The notes: a model not told the origin generated them from the letters alone. A stretch of 64,000 nucleotides of DNA from Strigamia acuminata (GCA_949358305.1 OX442314.1:31605118-31669117), one strand, 5' to 3'. Positions 29,780 to 40,872 are shown, counted from the first letter of the stretch. Numbers and translations are program-made.

Positions 29780-30620
29780 TTATTCAGAAGATTCCTAAGA
29801 TATTTGTGCAGGTGCTGTTGTTGGTTGTTCTTGATTCAACTTTTGAGATCGATTGTTCCAAGATCTTGTTTTGTATCCACTGCAACTATTTTTTCTCAAT
29901 ATTTGTTCGTTGTTAAGTGGCCATTTGTGTAAAATTATAATTTTTTTATTTTACTACCTTGGCCCTCTGGTTTTGATTTGGTTTTCTACCCACGTTATCA
30001 TTGGATGGTTTATTACCTGTTGACTAGTTTCTCCTCCATTACCCATTATTGTTTTTTCCCAATGTTTATTTGGCGCAATATTGTTTTATCACAATACTTA
30101 ATGGCCACTGGTTCCTGGTTCACACTTAATCCTCGTATAAAACCCCAACATCCCTGGTACATATGTGCCACTGCCATTTCTTCTTTCCATCTAGAGTAAT
30201 TACTTTCTAGTTAAGTGAATTTCAAACATAAATGCCATTGACAATTTTTTGGTTTTCAATGGAATCTTCATGTAACGAGACCATATTTCGAAAAATCGTC
30301 GTCAAACCTATCGATTCTCCTCATTGGAATGTTGTTCATTGGGTTGAACTTGGCTAGCATTACTATTTTTCGAGGAAGTTTCTGGTTAAAATTCGTTGGA
30401 GCATCTCTTGTCTGTCTTATCGATTTTCGTTGTCGTTTCCATTGCTGTTCGGCTTTTCTTGGGCATGCCTGGAGCCGGAGGAGGCAATAAAGATTGTTTA
30501 TTGTGCTTAAATGTATAGATTCCCTTGCCCTCATTCCCAGATGAAACTGATGACATGAACACTGTTTAATTTTGAGCAGTTGTTGCTGCAATTCGTGCAA
30601 CTAAAAACAATTGTAATTGT
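29780..30620. other. Repeat flank and an unassigned minus-strand frame
   Basis: 29780-29930 continues the flank shared with 33690-33830. The minus-strand frame at 30600-30268 (110 codons) has a basic middle (RKAEQQWKRQRKS) and ends RRIDRFDDDFSKYGL. No domain is recognised and coding status is uncertain. Confidence 0.3.
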
Positions 30621-30825
30621 AATTACCGTAATGTCTCGAATAAACGCCGGGACGTTTATTAATTATTCTGACTTGACACACACACACACACACCCCCACC
30701 CCTCCTCCATTGGGTCAGTTCAGGGCGGCGCGCAGTGTACTAGACGCTGCAAATTACTCCTCCGGCGTTTAATCGAGTCCCGGCACCTATTTATGCCCGG
30801 CGTTTATTCGGGGCAGTAGGTACCT
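30620..30825. mobile_element. MITE-like inverted-repeat element
   Basis: CGAATAAACGCCGGG at 30637-30651 recurs exactly inverted at 30796-30810. Surrounding bases are partly complementary too, giving an element of about 200 bp with no ORF. It contains a (CA)n run at 30675-30695. The superfamily is not determined. Confidence 0.6.
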
Positions 30826-30883
30826 CATTTCATTTCCTTTCAGATTGCTTTTATTAGTTTAGTTGCATCACAGATGACGTAAA

Positions 30884-31230
30884 TTATGCGTTCAATTTTC
30901 TGGTAAATGCAGCCACTCGGTCACGTATTTGGGCAAAAGTGTATTTCGCCGTTAGTTGTCTCATTTCGTCACATTCGACGAGCGCGCGACGCAATTTAGC
31001 CGAACGAATTTTGCCAAATTTGTTGGTCAGTGATTTCAAATTTTGTGCGATTTTAGCTCGATCTTCAGGCTTGAAGGACCGACGAGTTTGTTTTCCCTCC
31101 CAGAATGAATACGACGGTGGTGAGTCGACGACCTCGATAGCCATGGAGTTGTCATCGTCGTTGCTATCTGAGGCGTTTTCCTTGACTGTGGCGATTGTGG
31201 TGACCGTCTCTTCTGGAGAACATGAGTTGT
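30884..31230 (-). CDS. Unrecognised exon with basic helical C-terminus
   Basis: From about 31229 (just after a stop) the frame reads NNSCSPEETVTTIATVKENA, an acidic SDSNDDDNS, then MAIEVVDSPPSYSFWEGKQT, RRSFKPEDRAKIAQNLKSLT and NKFGKIRSAKLRRALVECDE, ending FTRKLNA. It may use the internal ATG at 31144 (86 residues) or be a last exon. An acidic part followed by a charged helical part looks like a real protein, but I know no homolog. It may belong to a transposon. Confidence 0.4.
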
Positions 31231-31299
31231 TGGCTTACTTTTATGGTTGCTGCTCGTGTGCATTTGTTCCATGATGATTTTCTGCAACAATTTAAACGT

Positions 31300-32545
31300 T
31301 TTGTCTAATTTAATGTTTTGGTTTGTCAGGAGAGATCAATGAAAGAAGTGAAATGCACCTTGGCGCGGGATATGAGGAGAGAGGAGTCAGCAACGACCTT
31401 CACTCGTTGGAGGTTCATTTGAGAGTGGTGTGCTAAACCTAAATGCCTCCAGTTTAAGTTTTTAACATGTGGTCCCCTTTAGTGTTGCCCTGTTTTATTG
31501 TGGAGTGGCGTTGGGGTTGTTTCTTTATTTGTTTGTGCATTGGTTGTATGAAAAACGAGGGCAACATTTCAAATCTCTGCTTATTATTTTCTGGTTGAAC
31601 CCCTCCACATTGCCTGTCAAGAATTTCCCACATATAGGCTCACTTGGATTTATACCACCACTTTGTTACGTGGTTTATGGGGTTTTAAAGCATTGACTCC
31701 CTGGTTAAACTTAAATTCTTTTATTAATCGGAAATATTCCGCAAATACCGGTAGTTATCCAAATTGCAATTATTGCAAAGTCAGACAATTCTAACAACTG
31801 TAGCTGCTCTCCGTTTGAGGCACGTAACTGAAGCACGTGGTGAAACAAAAGGATAAAACTCTGACTTATGATGGTTGCACATTAAATGCCACAGTAGCCA
31901 CAGAATGCAAAAGCCTGTTAGTGTTGCAAATAATTGTATGTCCATTCCCAAGAGTGAGTAACTGATTTAATAATTGCTACCTAGTGCTTGTGTGAGTAGG
32001 ATCATCTGCTAGGATCTTTGCTGAGATTAAATCCAGTCTGTACAGTTTTGCAAGCAATGGTGATGTCACATCTAGTGAATTGTCAAGAAGAAATAATGAC
32101 ATTTCAGTGCCACACTGGTGAAGAGTGACACAACACATTTGCGATTGAATATGAAAATTGATCCTTCTCTGCTGACCAAGTTGATCAGAGCAGGTCGCAT
32201 CCATACTGGCACACTTGCCACAAAAGCATTCCATTCTAAAAGCCCAATATGTGTGTGTTGCATGTGAATGTTGCTACCATCCTGCACATCAACATGAAAT
32301 TTGGTAATGTGGCCTGTTGCACTGCTACTGATGTTTTTAAGTGAGAAATGCAAACAATGTAGTCAAATCGAAACTTGTTAGCATAGTTTCTCACTTGAAA
32401 TGCTTGTGGTATTTCATTTTTCAAAGCAGTCATGATTAAAAGTCTGACAGGTTCTCACTTGGCAGCACTCAGGTGACCATTTCCTTCTTTATGATTGAGA
32501 CCTGGTCTTAAATCACTGTGACCATCATGCTTTTTCACACCTTTT
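31300..32545. other. No gene recognised; possible decayed sequence at 31980-32430
   Basis: Overlapping minus-strand frames at 32433-31977 share no motif I know. RPALINLVSREGSIFIFN hints at an old coding region, but frames break repeatedly. Confidence 0.35.
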
Positions 32546-33171
32546 TTTATTTTTTAAGAATCAAAATCGATGTCATGGATCCGTCGGTACACCTGACCGC
32601 CAGAGCGCGTGATAAGTAAAACAGGAGGCGTAAACTCAACGATGAATTTATATTGGATTGTTTTATATCTACTGTGTGTAAAGTTTTGAAAATAACTTTC
32701 ATTATTACCACATGATTGTTCAGATAGGACATGTTTTGTTTTCACATCCCCATTGCAAGAAACAGTGGTAGTGAAAGGTGTGTCTACAATTTAATTCAGC
32801 CACTTGTTCATCCTTCTTCATATTAAATTGACAGATAAGCAATCTTCAGTAGAGTCTACCTCTAGTATTTTTGGTTGTAATTCTTGTGGTTCATGTGGAG
32901 GTGGTGATAGTGGTGGTAGTGGCAACTGATGAACTACTTCTTCATCATCTGATAAATAAATAAGTTTTTCTGGTTGCACCAACTGTTGCTGTTGTTGATT
33001 TGCTAATGTTGTTTCTGCAATCCGAAGTCGCTCCTGCACCATGGCTAAATGGTTTTGAGAGAATTCCAAGTATCTCTCTAATGATGTTATCTGTGCATTT
33101 TGTTGTGCAAGCCGTTCTTGCACATGTCCATACACAAACTGGATTACCAACTCACTTGGCTGACGATTCAT
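32546..33171 (-). pseudogene. RING-finger gene, frameshifted (R33)
   Basis: The N-terminal part is open from 33171: VQERLAQQNAQITSLERYLE, a coiled-coil-like stretch, a QQQQQ run, YLSDDEEVV and a proline-rich linker. At VDSTEDC the RING begins, but compared with the copy at 40940-41045 one base is missing and the frame ends. In the other frame NCxHTFHYHCFLQWG follows. The final pair, reached at CPI, is cut by TGA where CPxC is expected. Downstream sequence (32740-32546) is also shared with 40590-40460. Confidence 0.65.
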
Positions 33172-33259
33172 TCATTTCAAGTGGTGCAAGTGGTGGCACG
33201 TGGTTCTGTGCTGGTTGTAGAAGGAGTGGTGGTGGTGGTTGTGTCCCCTGTGTTCTATT

Positions 33260-33535
33260 TTGCTAAAAATAATCCTACATTTCATCAAATACATTTCTGT
33301 ATGCTCTTCCTTGATTTGTCATGATTTCTTTTGATTGAATTTGGCTCCTGACTTTTATCTCTTCCTGCTTTAACGTGATATCCTGCTTTAACATAACCTT
33401 TAAAATAAAAACCATACAGAAAACTTAAGCTTTACATCACTGTATCAAATGAAGTGTCATTCACTTCCATTCACTTGCCAATGCTTGAAGGTGGGCATAC
33501 TGATGTACGCCAGCAGCGTGAAAACTTTTTGCAAG
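33260..33535. other. Short spacer
   Basis: AT-rich, with nothing recognised. It leads into the second 48-bp repeat locus. Confidence 0.5.
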
Positions 33536-33539
33536 CCCA

Positions 33540-33835
33540 CACCATGATTGTGGCATTTACAATTATTTGTATTGTAAGCCTGCAATCCTACAAGGTTGTG
33601 GCATTTACATTTATTTGTATTGTAAGCCTGCAATCCTACCCGATTGTGGCATTTACATGATTTTATACCACATTTTTACATGAATCTACTTCATCCAATA
33701 TTTTCTTCAGAAGATTCCTGAAATATTTGTGCAGGCGCTGTTGTTGGTTGTTGTCGATTGTTCCAGGATCTTGTTTTGTAACCACTGTAACTATTTTTTC
33801 TCAATATTTGTTAGTTGTTAAGTAAAATATAAAAT
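33540..33835. repeat. 48-bp tandem repeat, second locus, with shared flank
   Basis: Two to three units identical in design to those at 29540, then CACATTTTTACATGAATCTA and a 150-bp flank that matches 29740-29900 with a small deletion. This is a duplicated block. Confidence 0.85.
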
Positions 33836-33914
33836 GTATCATTTTACACAAATGGCCACTATCTTGGCCCTCTGGTTTGGATTTGGTTTCCTACTCCGCG
33901 TCTTTTTCTTCCAC

Positions 33915-34352
33915 CCGCATCTACAGGTTGGTTACCGTGCTCTGCAGTCGTCCTATTTCTCTATTAGCCTGAGTCTGCAGATTGACGATCGAATCCTGCA
34001 GTCGTTCTATTTCTCTATAAGCCTGAGTCTGCAGATTGACGATCGAATCCTGCAGTCGTCCTATTTCTGAATCCGTAGATGGGTGATTGTGTCCTGTAGG
34101 CGTCTTATTTCTTCGTTCGCCCGCGCCTGCATGCCGATGATCGTGTTCTGCAGGTGATGTCCGGTGTTTTCCTCCGTCTTCTTGCTGCACGTAGCACTGA
34201 CGAACTCGTCGATCAAGATCTTCATTTTTTGTTCGAACAATATCTTTGCCTCTTGACTGTTGCTTTCGGGATTCTCGTGTACGCAACTTTCCTGGTATAA
34301 AGAAAAAGAGGAACGTATGATCAGTGACACACGAAAAAATGAAGGTATACAC
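33915..34352 (-). pseudogene. Repeat-containing coiled-coil gene fragment
   Basis: From 34330 one frame reads KILFEQKMKILIDEFVSATC and ANEEIRRLQDTITHLR. It then ends, and another frame continues with EIGRLQDSIVNLQTQAYREI and further 63-bp repeats (EIERLQDSIVNLQTQANR). The repeat DNA contains CTGCAGATTGACGATCGAAT. This fits a coiled-coil protein with a frameshift at about 34070. An upstream exon may end at 34300 (CCAGGAAAG). Confidence 0.45.
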
Positions 34353-34589
34353 GTACCTGCACGTCTCGCATCATAGGATTTTCTATCGTAGGATTTCTCT
34401 TGGATTCATTAGCATTAACATTAGCAATGTATATATATATACATGTATATTTTTTTTTTACTACGGATTGATTGACAGCAGGACGACTTGGTTGGTCTCG
34501 AATCGACGGCCGGTAGTTCATCACCAATGGGTTTGGTGAATTGGCCGCCACAAAGGGGTTTCGTGAATTGGCCGGCGAATTGGCCGCCA

Positions 34590-34728
34590 CAATGCCGAGT
34601 ATTTTCTTCGGCTCTCCCAAATCTCTAATGTTGAATTTTGATGTCAGCTTTTTCAAACAATAGTCAATTAGTTTGTCATTTGAGGCTAACACCAACATGT
34701 CATATACATAAATTTCAATGATGATCAA
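34590..34728 (-). pseudogene. Copia reverse transcriptase fragment
   Basis: IEIYVYDMLVLASNDKLIDY and CLKKLTSKFNIRDLGEPKKI match the Copia RT segment around the catalytic YVDD and the LGxxxxxLGI block. The catalytic motif reads YVYD, so an Asp is lost. After LGI the sequence changes to unrelated repeats. Confidence 0.8.
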
Positions 34729-34779
34729 CCCTCCTTTTCTTCGGCATATAAAGATATATACATCCGATTTCCAGTCTTA

Positions 34780-35172
34780 CATAAGTTAGTACTTCGAGAA
34801 TTTGTCTAATCGAATGCGGGCGAAGTTCGGCCGAATTTGTGCGAAATGCAGGCGATGTTCGGCCGCATTTGCGCGATCGAATGCGGCTGATGTTCGGCTG
34901 CATTTGTGCTCAAGATAATCAAAAACTTGATGATAGAATTGGTTTTTAACTCGTTCATTCCAAGAGACTAGCTTGTAATTCTTCTGCTCGTTTCCATTTT
35001 CCCAGTTCGGGAAAAGTATGAAATTCTGGCGCCATATGAATGCCTTATCATTGACATCCATGATTCTACAGGACCATCTTCTTAAGAGTATAGACGCTAA
35101 TGTCTCTAGCTTTTTCTGTCTTTCTTCTAAAGTTCTACCAACTACTTCAATATAAAATTCCATGTTATCCAA
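34780..35172 (-). other. Unassigned frame ending in GC-rich minisatellite
   Basis: The frame from 35172 (128 codons) starts MDNMEFYIEVVGRTLEERQK. Its end is a degenerate repeat built around GCGATGTTCGGCCGCATTTG (34800-34910). The first 90 residues look protein-like (RRWSCRIMDVNDKAFIWRQN) but have no known match. Confidence 0.3.
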
Positions 35173-35267
35173 AAAGAAAAAAAAATTTCGTTAAAGCAAA
35201 AAAATTGAAAAGTCTGACCTGAAAACAGTAGCCTATTGAAACGTGAGGAGGGGGAACTACCGATGTA

Positions 35268-35760
35268 TTACACGGTTTGATGAACATTATACCCCCATTC
35301 TTTTATACAAATATGATGGTAAGTGTGTCTACACTTTAACATATTCACATTTTGACCTTTACAAATTGCATTCTGACAAATGATGCAATCCATGTTTATA
35401 TCTACCAAAAGTATTTCAGGAACCAGTTGCACTGCTGGTGGAGGTGGATGATCTGCAGGTGGAGGTGGTATGCCTGCTGGTGGAGGTGGTTTGTCTTCTG
35501 GTGGAGGTGGTACGTCTGCTGGTGGAAGAAGATATCGCAACTTTTGTTGCTGCTCATTCATTAACAACTCCATTGCCCGAATGTGATTTTGCATTATTTC
35601 AATTTGTACACGCATATTTTCTTTTTCTTGATTTTGCTGTTGTATATATTGTAAAACATACCGGAGCTCGCCAGGTCTCGGGATATTTATTACCCGTTGT
35701 GGTGGTGCAATGGTGGTGAATTTGGTGGATGAATTTCTTCCATTATTTCATCTGAGTGTT
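35268..35760 (-). pseudogene. RING-finger gene lacking its last zinc ligands (R35)
   Basis: The frame from 35615 encodes MRVQIEIMQNHIRAMELLMN, then five PPPP-containing units of six to eight residues, then VDINMDCIICQNAICKGQNV and NMLKCRHTYHHICIKEWG, after which it ends at YNVHQTV. RING ligands C1-C6 are present but the final CPxC pair is absent. It is a truncated relative of R33. Confidence 0.6.
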
Positions 35761-35931
35761 CAAATATTCGAAGTGGTGGTCTGTATGTCAAGTTTGCCTA
35801 TGCGCGGACAATTCGATGGTATACGGTACCCGCCTTGGCTTTTAGGTGCTATTTTTTTTCTTTTGGTTCTATACGCAATCTGTATGTAACACATCCAAAG
35901 CGTTTTAAATGTTTTACATTAGCCATAATGC

Positions 35932-36405
35932 TTGTCCAAATTTCCATTGGTGTTTTTCCATGAATACTTGATTGGCAGCATTAAACTGCAAGTGAAACTG
36001 TCGTTCCAATTTGGCAGCAGCTTTGGCATTCTTTATAAATCCCTCCAGTTTTGCCCCCTTCCCATTTTCAGAGAATTTTGGGACGAGGCTTCTAAATATA
36101 AAAACATCCACAACTAACATTTCAAGTTCTAACAAAACAATTTAAGAACAAGTAAAATGGAAAAAAGTCGGAATTCAGTTATTTTAAAAGGTGTATTCAC
36201 TGTCATTTACGGTTTCGTTCTTCTTCTATTTTTATGTGCGAAACCTTGTAGATTGCTTCCAATTTCGTTTTTTCATCTGTGCTCTGCATATCGTCTTTGA
36301 TCAATTTCCAGAATGTTTTTGCACATTTTTCGTGCATATACATCATTTGTTTGTATTCGCTCATATTGTCTATTATCATCATTTTGGCTTTGGCCCGTAA
36401 TAGTT
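35932..36405 (-). CDS. Unrecognised two-exon gene fragment
   Basis: Exon A (about 36400-36250) reads MSEYKQMMYMHEKCAKTFWK and LIKDDMQSTDEKTKLEAIYK and could splice at GTTTCG. Exon B begins after ATATTTAG (about 36090) and reads SLVPKFSENGKGAKLEGFIK, NAKAAAKLERQFHLQFNAAN and KFGQALWLM before a stop. Both exons are lysine-rich and helical, and open. The family is unknown and the linkage is inferred. Confidence 0.4.
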
Positions 36406-36559
36406 ATATAACAACGCTCTAACAGATAGTTCTTTTTTTTTTCTTTTTCTGGTTTGCTGTGTCGAAGCTTCAGATCAGGCCGATCACGTGGTGAGCACCG
36501 CCGTTTTGTAAAGTTTGCCTAAGTTATAATTGCGTTTACTAAAATTTCATTTGTCAAAA

Positions 36560-37000
36560 ATAACACTTTCAGGTGTTCGGGTGTTTAAAAAAACTTACTT
36601 CAGAATTGATAGTTGTGGCAGCAATTGGGTCTTGGTCTTCATGAGGTAGTAATTGTTCATCTTTTAAGTTGAAATGTTTTAAACAAATATATGTACTTTT
36701 TTTTAAACATCATCCAGTTTAGAAAACTTGCCATCTGATCTCCGACATAAGTTGATCCACCGTTGACACTTTGCACAAATCAAACAATCACCAGTCTTAA
36801 TTGTTGGTCACGATATGCTGCACATGGTTTTGGAAATGGAATAAATCTCGCACTGTTGTCAAAACAATAGTCTATTAACTAACTCAGTCTTGACGCCGGT
36901 TTCAGGAAGACGTCTGAAAACCAACTCTGCCTTCAAATCTCCAACTTTAAATTTTTAAATCGCTGCACCGTCAATTGAATCCAAAGCTGACATTTTTTTG
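36560..37000 (-). pseudogene. SAP-domain gene fragment
   Basis: From about 36992 the minus strand reads MSALDSIDGAAI, a stop, then KFKVGDLKAELVFRRLPETG and VKTELVNRLL. The latter fits the SAP DNA-binding motif (hxxLKxxLxxRxLxxxGxKxxLxxRL). FIPFPKPCAAYRDQQ follows, and after a frame break CAKCQRWINLCRRSDGKFSK. An exon at about 36670-36595 (LLPHEDQDPIAATTINSE) ends at GTAAGT. The early stop and frame break suggest a pseudogene. Confidence 0.5.
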
Positions 37001-37545
37001 TTAAAAAAAAAAATTGCATACGCACAGAAAAAAAAAGACAATTTGAAACACAACTAAGCTAACTATCCAAATGTATGCACAGAAAAAAAAAGAATTCTCA
37101 AAACACTGAAAATCTTACATGTATAAAAAATAGATAAACAAGGGAAACACGGTCCTCCATTTAGGGGTTGATCTTCTCTTTAGAAGATGAAAATAGATAC
37201 TCTTTTTAGATCCTTTTTTAGAGGATTTTACTTTCATTCAAACTCATCCAGAATGTGCAAACATCGTCTTAAAATACGACCCAACAAAGCACATTTCAAC
37301 CCAGCAGCCCAACCCTAGGCCGCAAAACCGTAAACCGATAAAAATACACTAAAATCCATTTGATTATAACCCAAGTTTACACATTCTTTCTATTTACTCT
37401 CTATTTTAAAAGAGTTTGTCTGTCTGCCTATGTGTTCTATACTAAAGAATAATTTAAAAATTTTTTTTGAAAGATTTAATTTTAAAAATTGAATACATTG
37501 AAATTTTTGAATAACAGGAGATATCGAAATACAGGAGGACAGACA
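37001..37545. other. AT-rich spacer
   Basis: No coding signal. The sequence TCTGTCTGCCTATGTGTTCT with ATACTAAA at 37422-37448 recurs at 42527-42556, just 3' of another H copy, so it is part of the duplicated H block. Confidence 0.6.
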
Positions 37546-37549
37546 CAGC

Positions 37550-37831
37550 CTACAACTCGGCTGTGCATCTCTGCTCTGCCCGACGAATTCGTCCGCGTAT
37601 TTGATGATCAGTCAAGTCACTCACGATCTTCACTGCGATATAATGGTTGTTCTCGTGGGCACCGCACATCAGGCACACAAACCCTGTGCGCCCTGACGGT
37701 ATATTATTCCGTATTTGTTTGCACCGTTCTAAAATGGTGAAAAAAAATGAATTTTTTACCAACTCTATTAAAAAATCTTTAAACCACTTGCCGTATTTCT
37801 GAAGAAACGTTACTGCTGTTTCAGAGTTCAT
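37550..37831 (-). CDS. H-module gene H37, small putative zinc-binding protein
   Basis: Exon 1 (37831-37792, 40 nt) encodes MNSETAVTFLQKY. Exon 2 (37728-37550, 179 nt) follows a TTTTAG acceptor, giving 72 residues. The donor is GCAAGT, a GC-AG intron, where other copies have GT. Exon 2 has ERCKQIRNNIPSGRTGFVCL, then the motif CLMCGAHENNH (CX2CX2HX3H), IAVKIVSDLTDHQIRGRIRR and AEQRCTAEL. The product is probably cytosolic or nuclear. The residue pattern CxxCGxHExxH and QIxxxIxRAExxC recurs in all copies. It is uninterrupted if the GC donor is used. The function is unknown. Confidence 0.65.
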   Translation of the reverse strand: MNSETAVTFLQKYGKWFKDFLIELVKNSFFFTILERCKQIRNNIPSGRTGFVCLMCGAHENNHYIAVKIVSDLTDHQIRGRIRRAEQRCTAEL

Positions 37832-37984
37832 TTTGCAGTTGAAAATGGTTGCTTTTTTTCCTTTTCTTATCATGCCCTTAATTATTTTTTGTTTATTGTC
37901 AGTAGGAAATTGCTAATTGGTAATTGGTAAACCCCTTTTTTTGTTATCTGTTTTCTGCGCGCCACCTTGCAACAGCTTCACCGC

Positions 37985-38330
37985 ATTCAAACTGTTGCAT
38001 CGATGTTCCAATTCAGTCCGATTGAAAGGAGCTTTAACCAAATGAGCTCGCGTACGCCCTCGGTCAATGCCAACAGCTCACTTTCCGTACTCGACATCGG
38101 GACGATCGCCTGCTTTTGGCACTTACAATTCACGATTGATTTTCCATCAAGTGTGATAAATCCCGAAAATGACCGTGCGTTCGATGTTCGGTCCCAACTC
38201 GCGTCCGAGTAACCGTGAATGTCGCTCTCTTCTCTTCCGTAGCTGAGTTTGTATTCCATCGTCCCCTTCGGGTATTTCCCACATGGGCTCACTTGGACCT
38301 TATCTCGGACCTCTTACTTGTACTTCGATC
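37985..38330 (-). pseudogene. Copia RNase H fragment
   Basis: IHGYSDASWDRTSNARSFSG, QKQAIVPMSSTESELLALTE and GVRELIWLK are the canonical Copia RNase H motifs. RT and the element ends are missing. A 90-codon frame directly upstream (38580-38314) has no clear Copia match. Confidence 0.85.
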
Positions 38331-38589
38331 GTAACTCATGAATTTTAGAAGAGATTGTTTCAACAATTAATGATCTCGGGGTTCCGGGAAATCTTATCGG
38401 CGTTGCAACTGCAATATTGAAGAGAGTAAAATCATTGTGGTAAGACGAATGGCGTCGGCACGTCGTAAGGATTGTGGCCCTTTGTCGACATCTTTCTCTC
38501 TCAGCTTTTGAGGCGGCTGTATGGGTTGATTGGTTGTTTTCTTCCGAACAATAAATTTCAATTCCTTCAAAAACTTCCAAAGTTTTTCT

Positions 38590-39280
38590 CTGTAAATGAA
38601 AATTGTAATTAATTATTAAGAATAATTACACAATTGATGGTAAACGTGTAAATGTGCATCTGGTTTTATTTAAGCAGTTGGTGTCGATGACCCGTGTAGA
38701 AATGTAATTTCATCCACATCGTTAGATGATTCTTAAAGAGGAAGATTTTTTTTTAATCTATCGAAATAAATAGACCTCTCATATACCTATTACTTGTGCG
38801 TTGAAGACCAAAAGCTCTTCTGGATTGCCTTTGGCATGATCGTTTGTTATATTTTGTAATGATTCTATCTGATTTTTGAGAGATTGACACTCCCATGTCT
38901 TTTTCATCCATGTCTGCAGACTTGGGTGGCCACGCTATTTTGGCAAAGGAGAAGATAACTAAGTAATTTCGGATGGTGGGGCTTCTTTCAAGTGTTTAGT
39001 GTACATAATTTCGTTGCATTTAAGAAATTACACATTAAATAAATGCCAGAACGCACATGGTTATATGATAAGCAATTTGAATACCGAAAAAACATTTAGC
39101 AACAAAATTATTTACAGCAAGAAAGAGAACCTTACTTTTCACTCTTCTTGGACTTTGAAGATTTCTTGTAAGCATTGTGCTCTGAGTCTTCTATACTGGT
39201 CCACAGATTCTCAACCTGGGACTCTGTGAGGAACTTGTCTGCATCAAGGGTGATGTTACATTCCTGATACTCTTCCTGCA
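38590..39280. other. Spacer without recognised features
   Basis: AT-rich with short frames only. Confidence 0.5.
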
Positions 39281-39286
39281 CAGTGA

Positions 39287-40164
39287 TCACATTACGGAGA
39301 GTTCATAAAAGCCTTTGGTCATGGCTTCCCTCTTTTTGATAAAAGGAATAGTAAGTGCTGCAATCTTCATGGTTATTTCCTTTGATCTCGTGGAACTAAG
39401 GTTGACACTTAGGGCTCTTATTCTAGCAAAACAATCAGTTGAAAAGTTTGGATAATCAGATATTCCCGCATGCATCATTTTGCTATCATTCATGATCGCA
39501 AAAGCCATCATCAAACAATGCAAACCTGTGTCATACTTATACAGCTCACAAAATCTCATTCTGGGAATTTCACACATGTACGAATGTATCATGGATGTTA
39601 TCGGGTTGCCAAACTCCCCAAAGGTTTTGATGATTTTGAACCCTGCCGTAGTCAATGTCTTCCATCCCACACTCAAACCGAGAGATGTATGCATTTCTTT
39701 TTCAGCCATGATTTGGGCTATATACTTTGCAAAGGCAGTACACACTCTTGTGGCAGTGGGGTTGGCATCTGTGATCTTTGCTGATACTTTTGGAAAAACG
39801 ACATCATTGTATGACAGGGTGATTTTTGTCCTTCTGAGATTTGCCCTCTTTGCTTTGTCTGCCCCTATTTCGATCAGTTTCAACTAAATCATTCTCTTGG
39901 CCAGATTACTGTCTAGCCCAGTATATCATTCTGATCCAAACCAGCGACTTGAGAATATGGTAGACTATAATCTTTGGCAATGACCACAGTTGGAGTTGAT
40001 GTGTTTTCCGTATAAATGTCTTCAGCAGCAATGATCCTCAGCATGTTACTGTTATTCGCGTTTTGGGCCTTGTCACTGGGTGCACCTGGAACAGTATTGA
40101 GACGATTTTTGCAGTTAATTATTCGAGTTCCAATTATTCCAATTTTTGTGTAGCAGTCCTCCAT
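39287..40164 (-). pseudogene. Family X copy 2 (X39), longer
   Basis: The first part is 40164-39913 (MEDCYTKIGIIG...ILG, then stop). The second is open from 39883 to 39287 (198 codons) with IEIGADKAKRANLRRTKITL, TFGEFGNPITSMIHSYMCEI and MMAFAIMNDSKMMHAG. It continues beyond the point where X11 is cut, through ALSVNLSSTRSKEITMKIAA to GFYELSVM. Against X11 it lacks a few residues near VVFPK. The shared break between the parts argues that both descend from one already interrupted copy, or that a short intron lies there. Identity is unknown. Confidence 0.55.
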
Positions 40165-40459
40165 ACTAGCAAATTTGTTATTATCTGCAGAACTGTGCAG
40201 TCAATTTCAGGATGGGTTTCCAAATACTTAAAAAATGTGGACTTGCATGATGACTGAAATAATACACAAAACATTTCAGTTAGTTTGTGCCCAAACAAAA
40301 AGCATTTCGAAATAAAACATGTGAAGTGATGACCGAGTGATGGGTGTTTTCCTTAAAATTATTGTAGTTGTCCATAACATCAATACCCTAACTTCTTTGT
40401 AACTGTTTAGCCATGCTTAATCAGTTTAAATGTAAGTGTTGCCTGTGGATCTAATATCT
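40165..40459. other. Spacer
   Basis: Nothing recognised. From 40460 it enters sequence shared with 32546-32740. Confidence 0.5.
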
Positions 40460-40573
40460 CAATGTCATGGATCCGTCGGTACACCTGACTGCCAGAGGGC
40501 GTGACATATGTAAAACAGGAGGCGTAAAGTTTTGAAAATAATGGTTCTTCACTTTCATTATTACCATATGATT

Positions 40574-40872
40574 CTACGGATGGGACATGTTTTGAATTCT
40601 TTCGATGTGAAGCAGCTTCGCTTCCGTTATACCACGAGTGGTGATGTCGGCGAAATACGTATTGCCGATTTTAATTTGCTTGGAGCCGTTCCCGACTTTG
40701 TCCTGCTGTATGAATGTCTTTACAATGTTCGGCCAGATCTTCACAAACAAAGCCCAAGAGGCTTCATCGAAAGCAAATCCGTTTGGTGTCGGCTGGAGCT
40801 CTCTGCTTCTTTTTTTCGGCACATAGTGGCAGATGTGCGCCTTCACCCACCCCTTAGTAGATATCGTCGGCT
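40574..40872 (-). pseudogene. PC4-like exon (N40)
   Basis: The frame reads WVKAHICHYVPKKRSRELQP, TPNGFAFDEASWALFVKIWP and NIVKTFIQQDKVGNG, ending LLHIERIQNMSHP. The order of a beta strand ending HIxHY, then PTxxGxAxDxxxW and an amphipathic helix resembles the single-stranded-DNA-binding domain of the transcription coactivator PC4. The same pattern occurs in N46. The upstream exon that should encode the first strands is absent here. A weakly supported fold guess. Confidence 0.4.
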
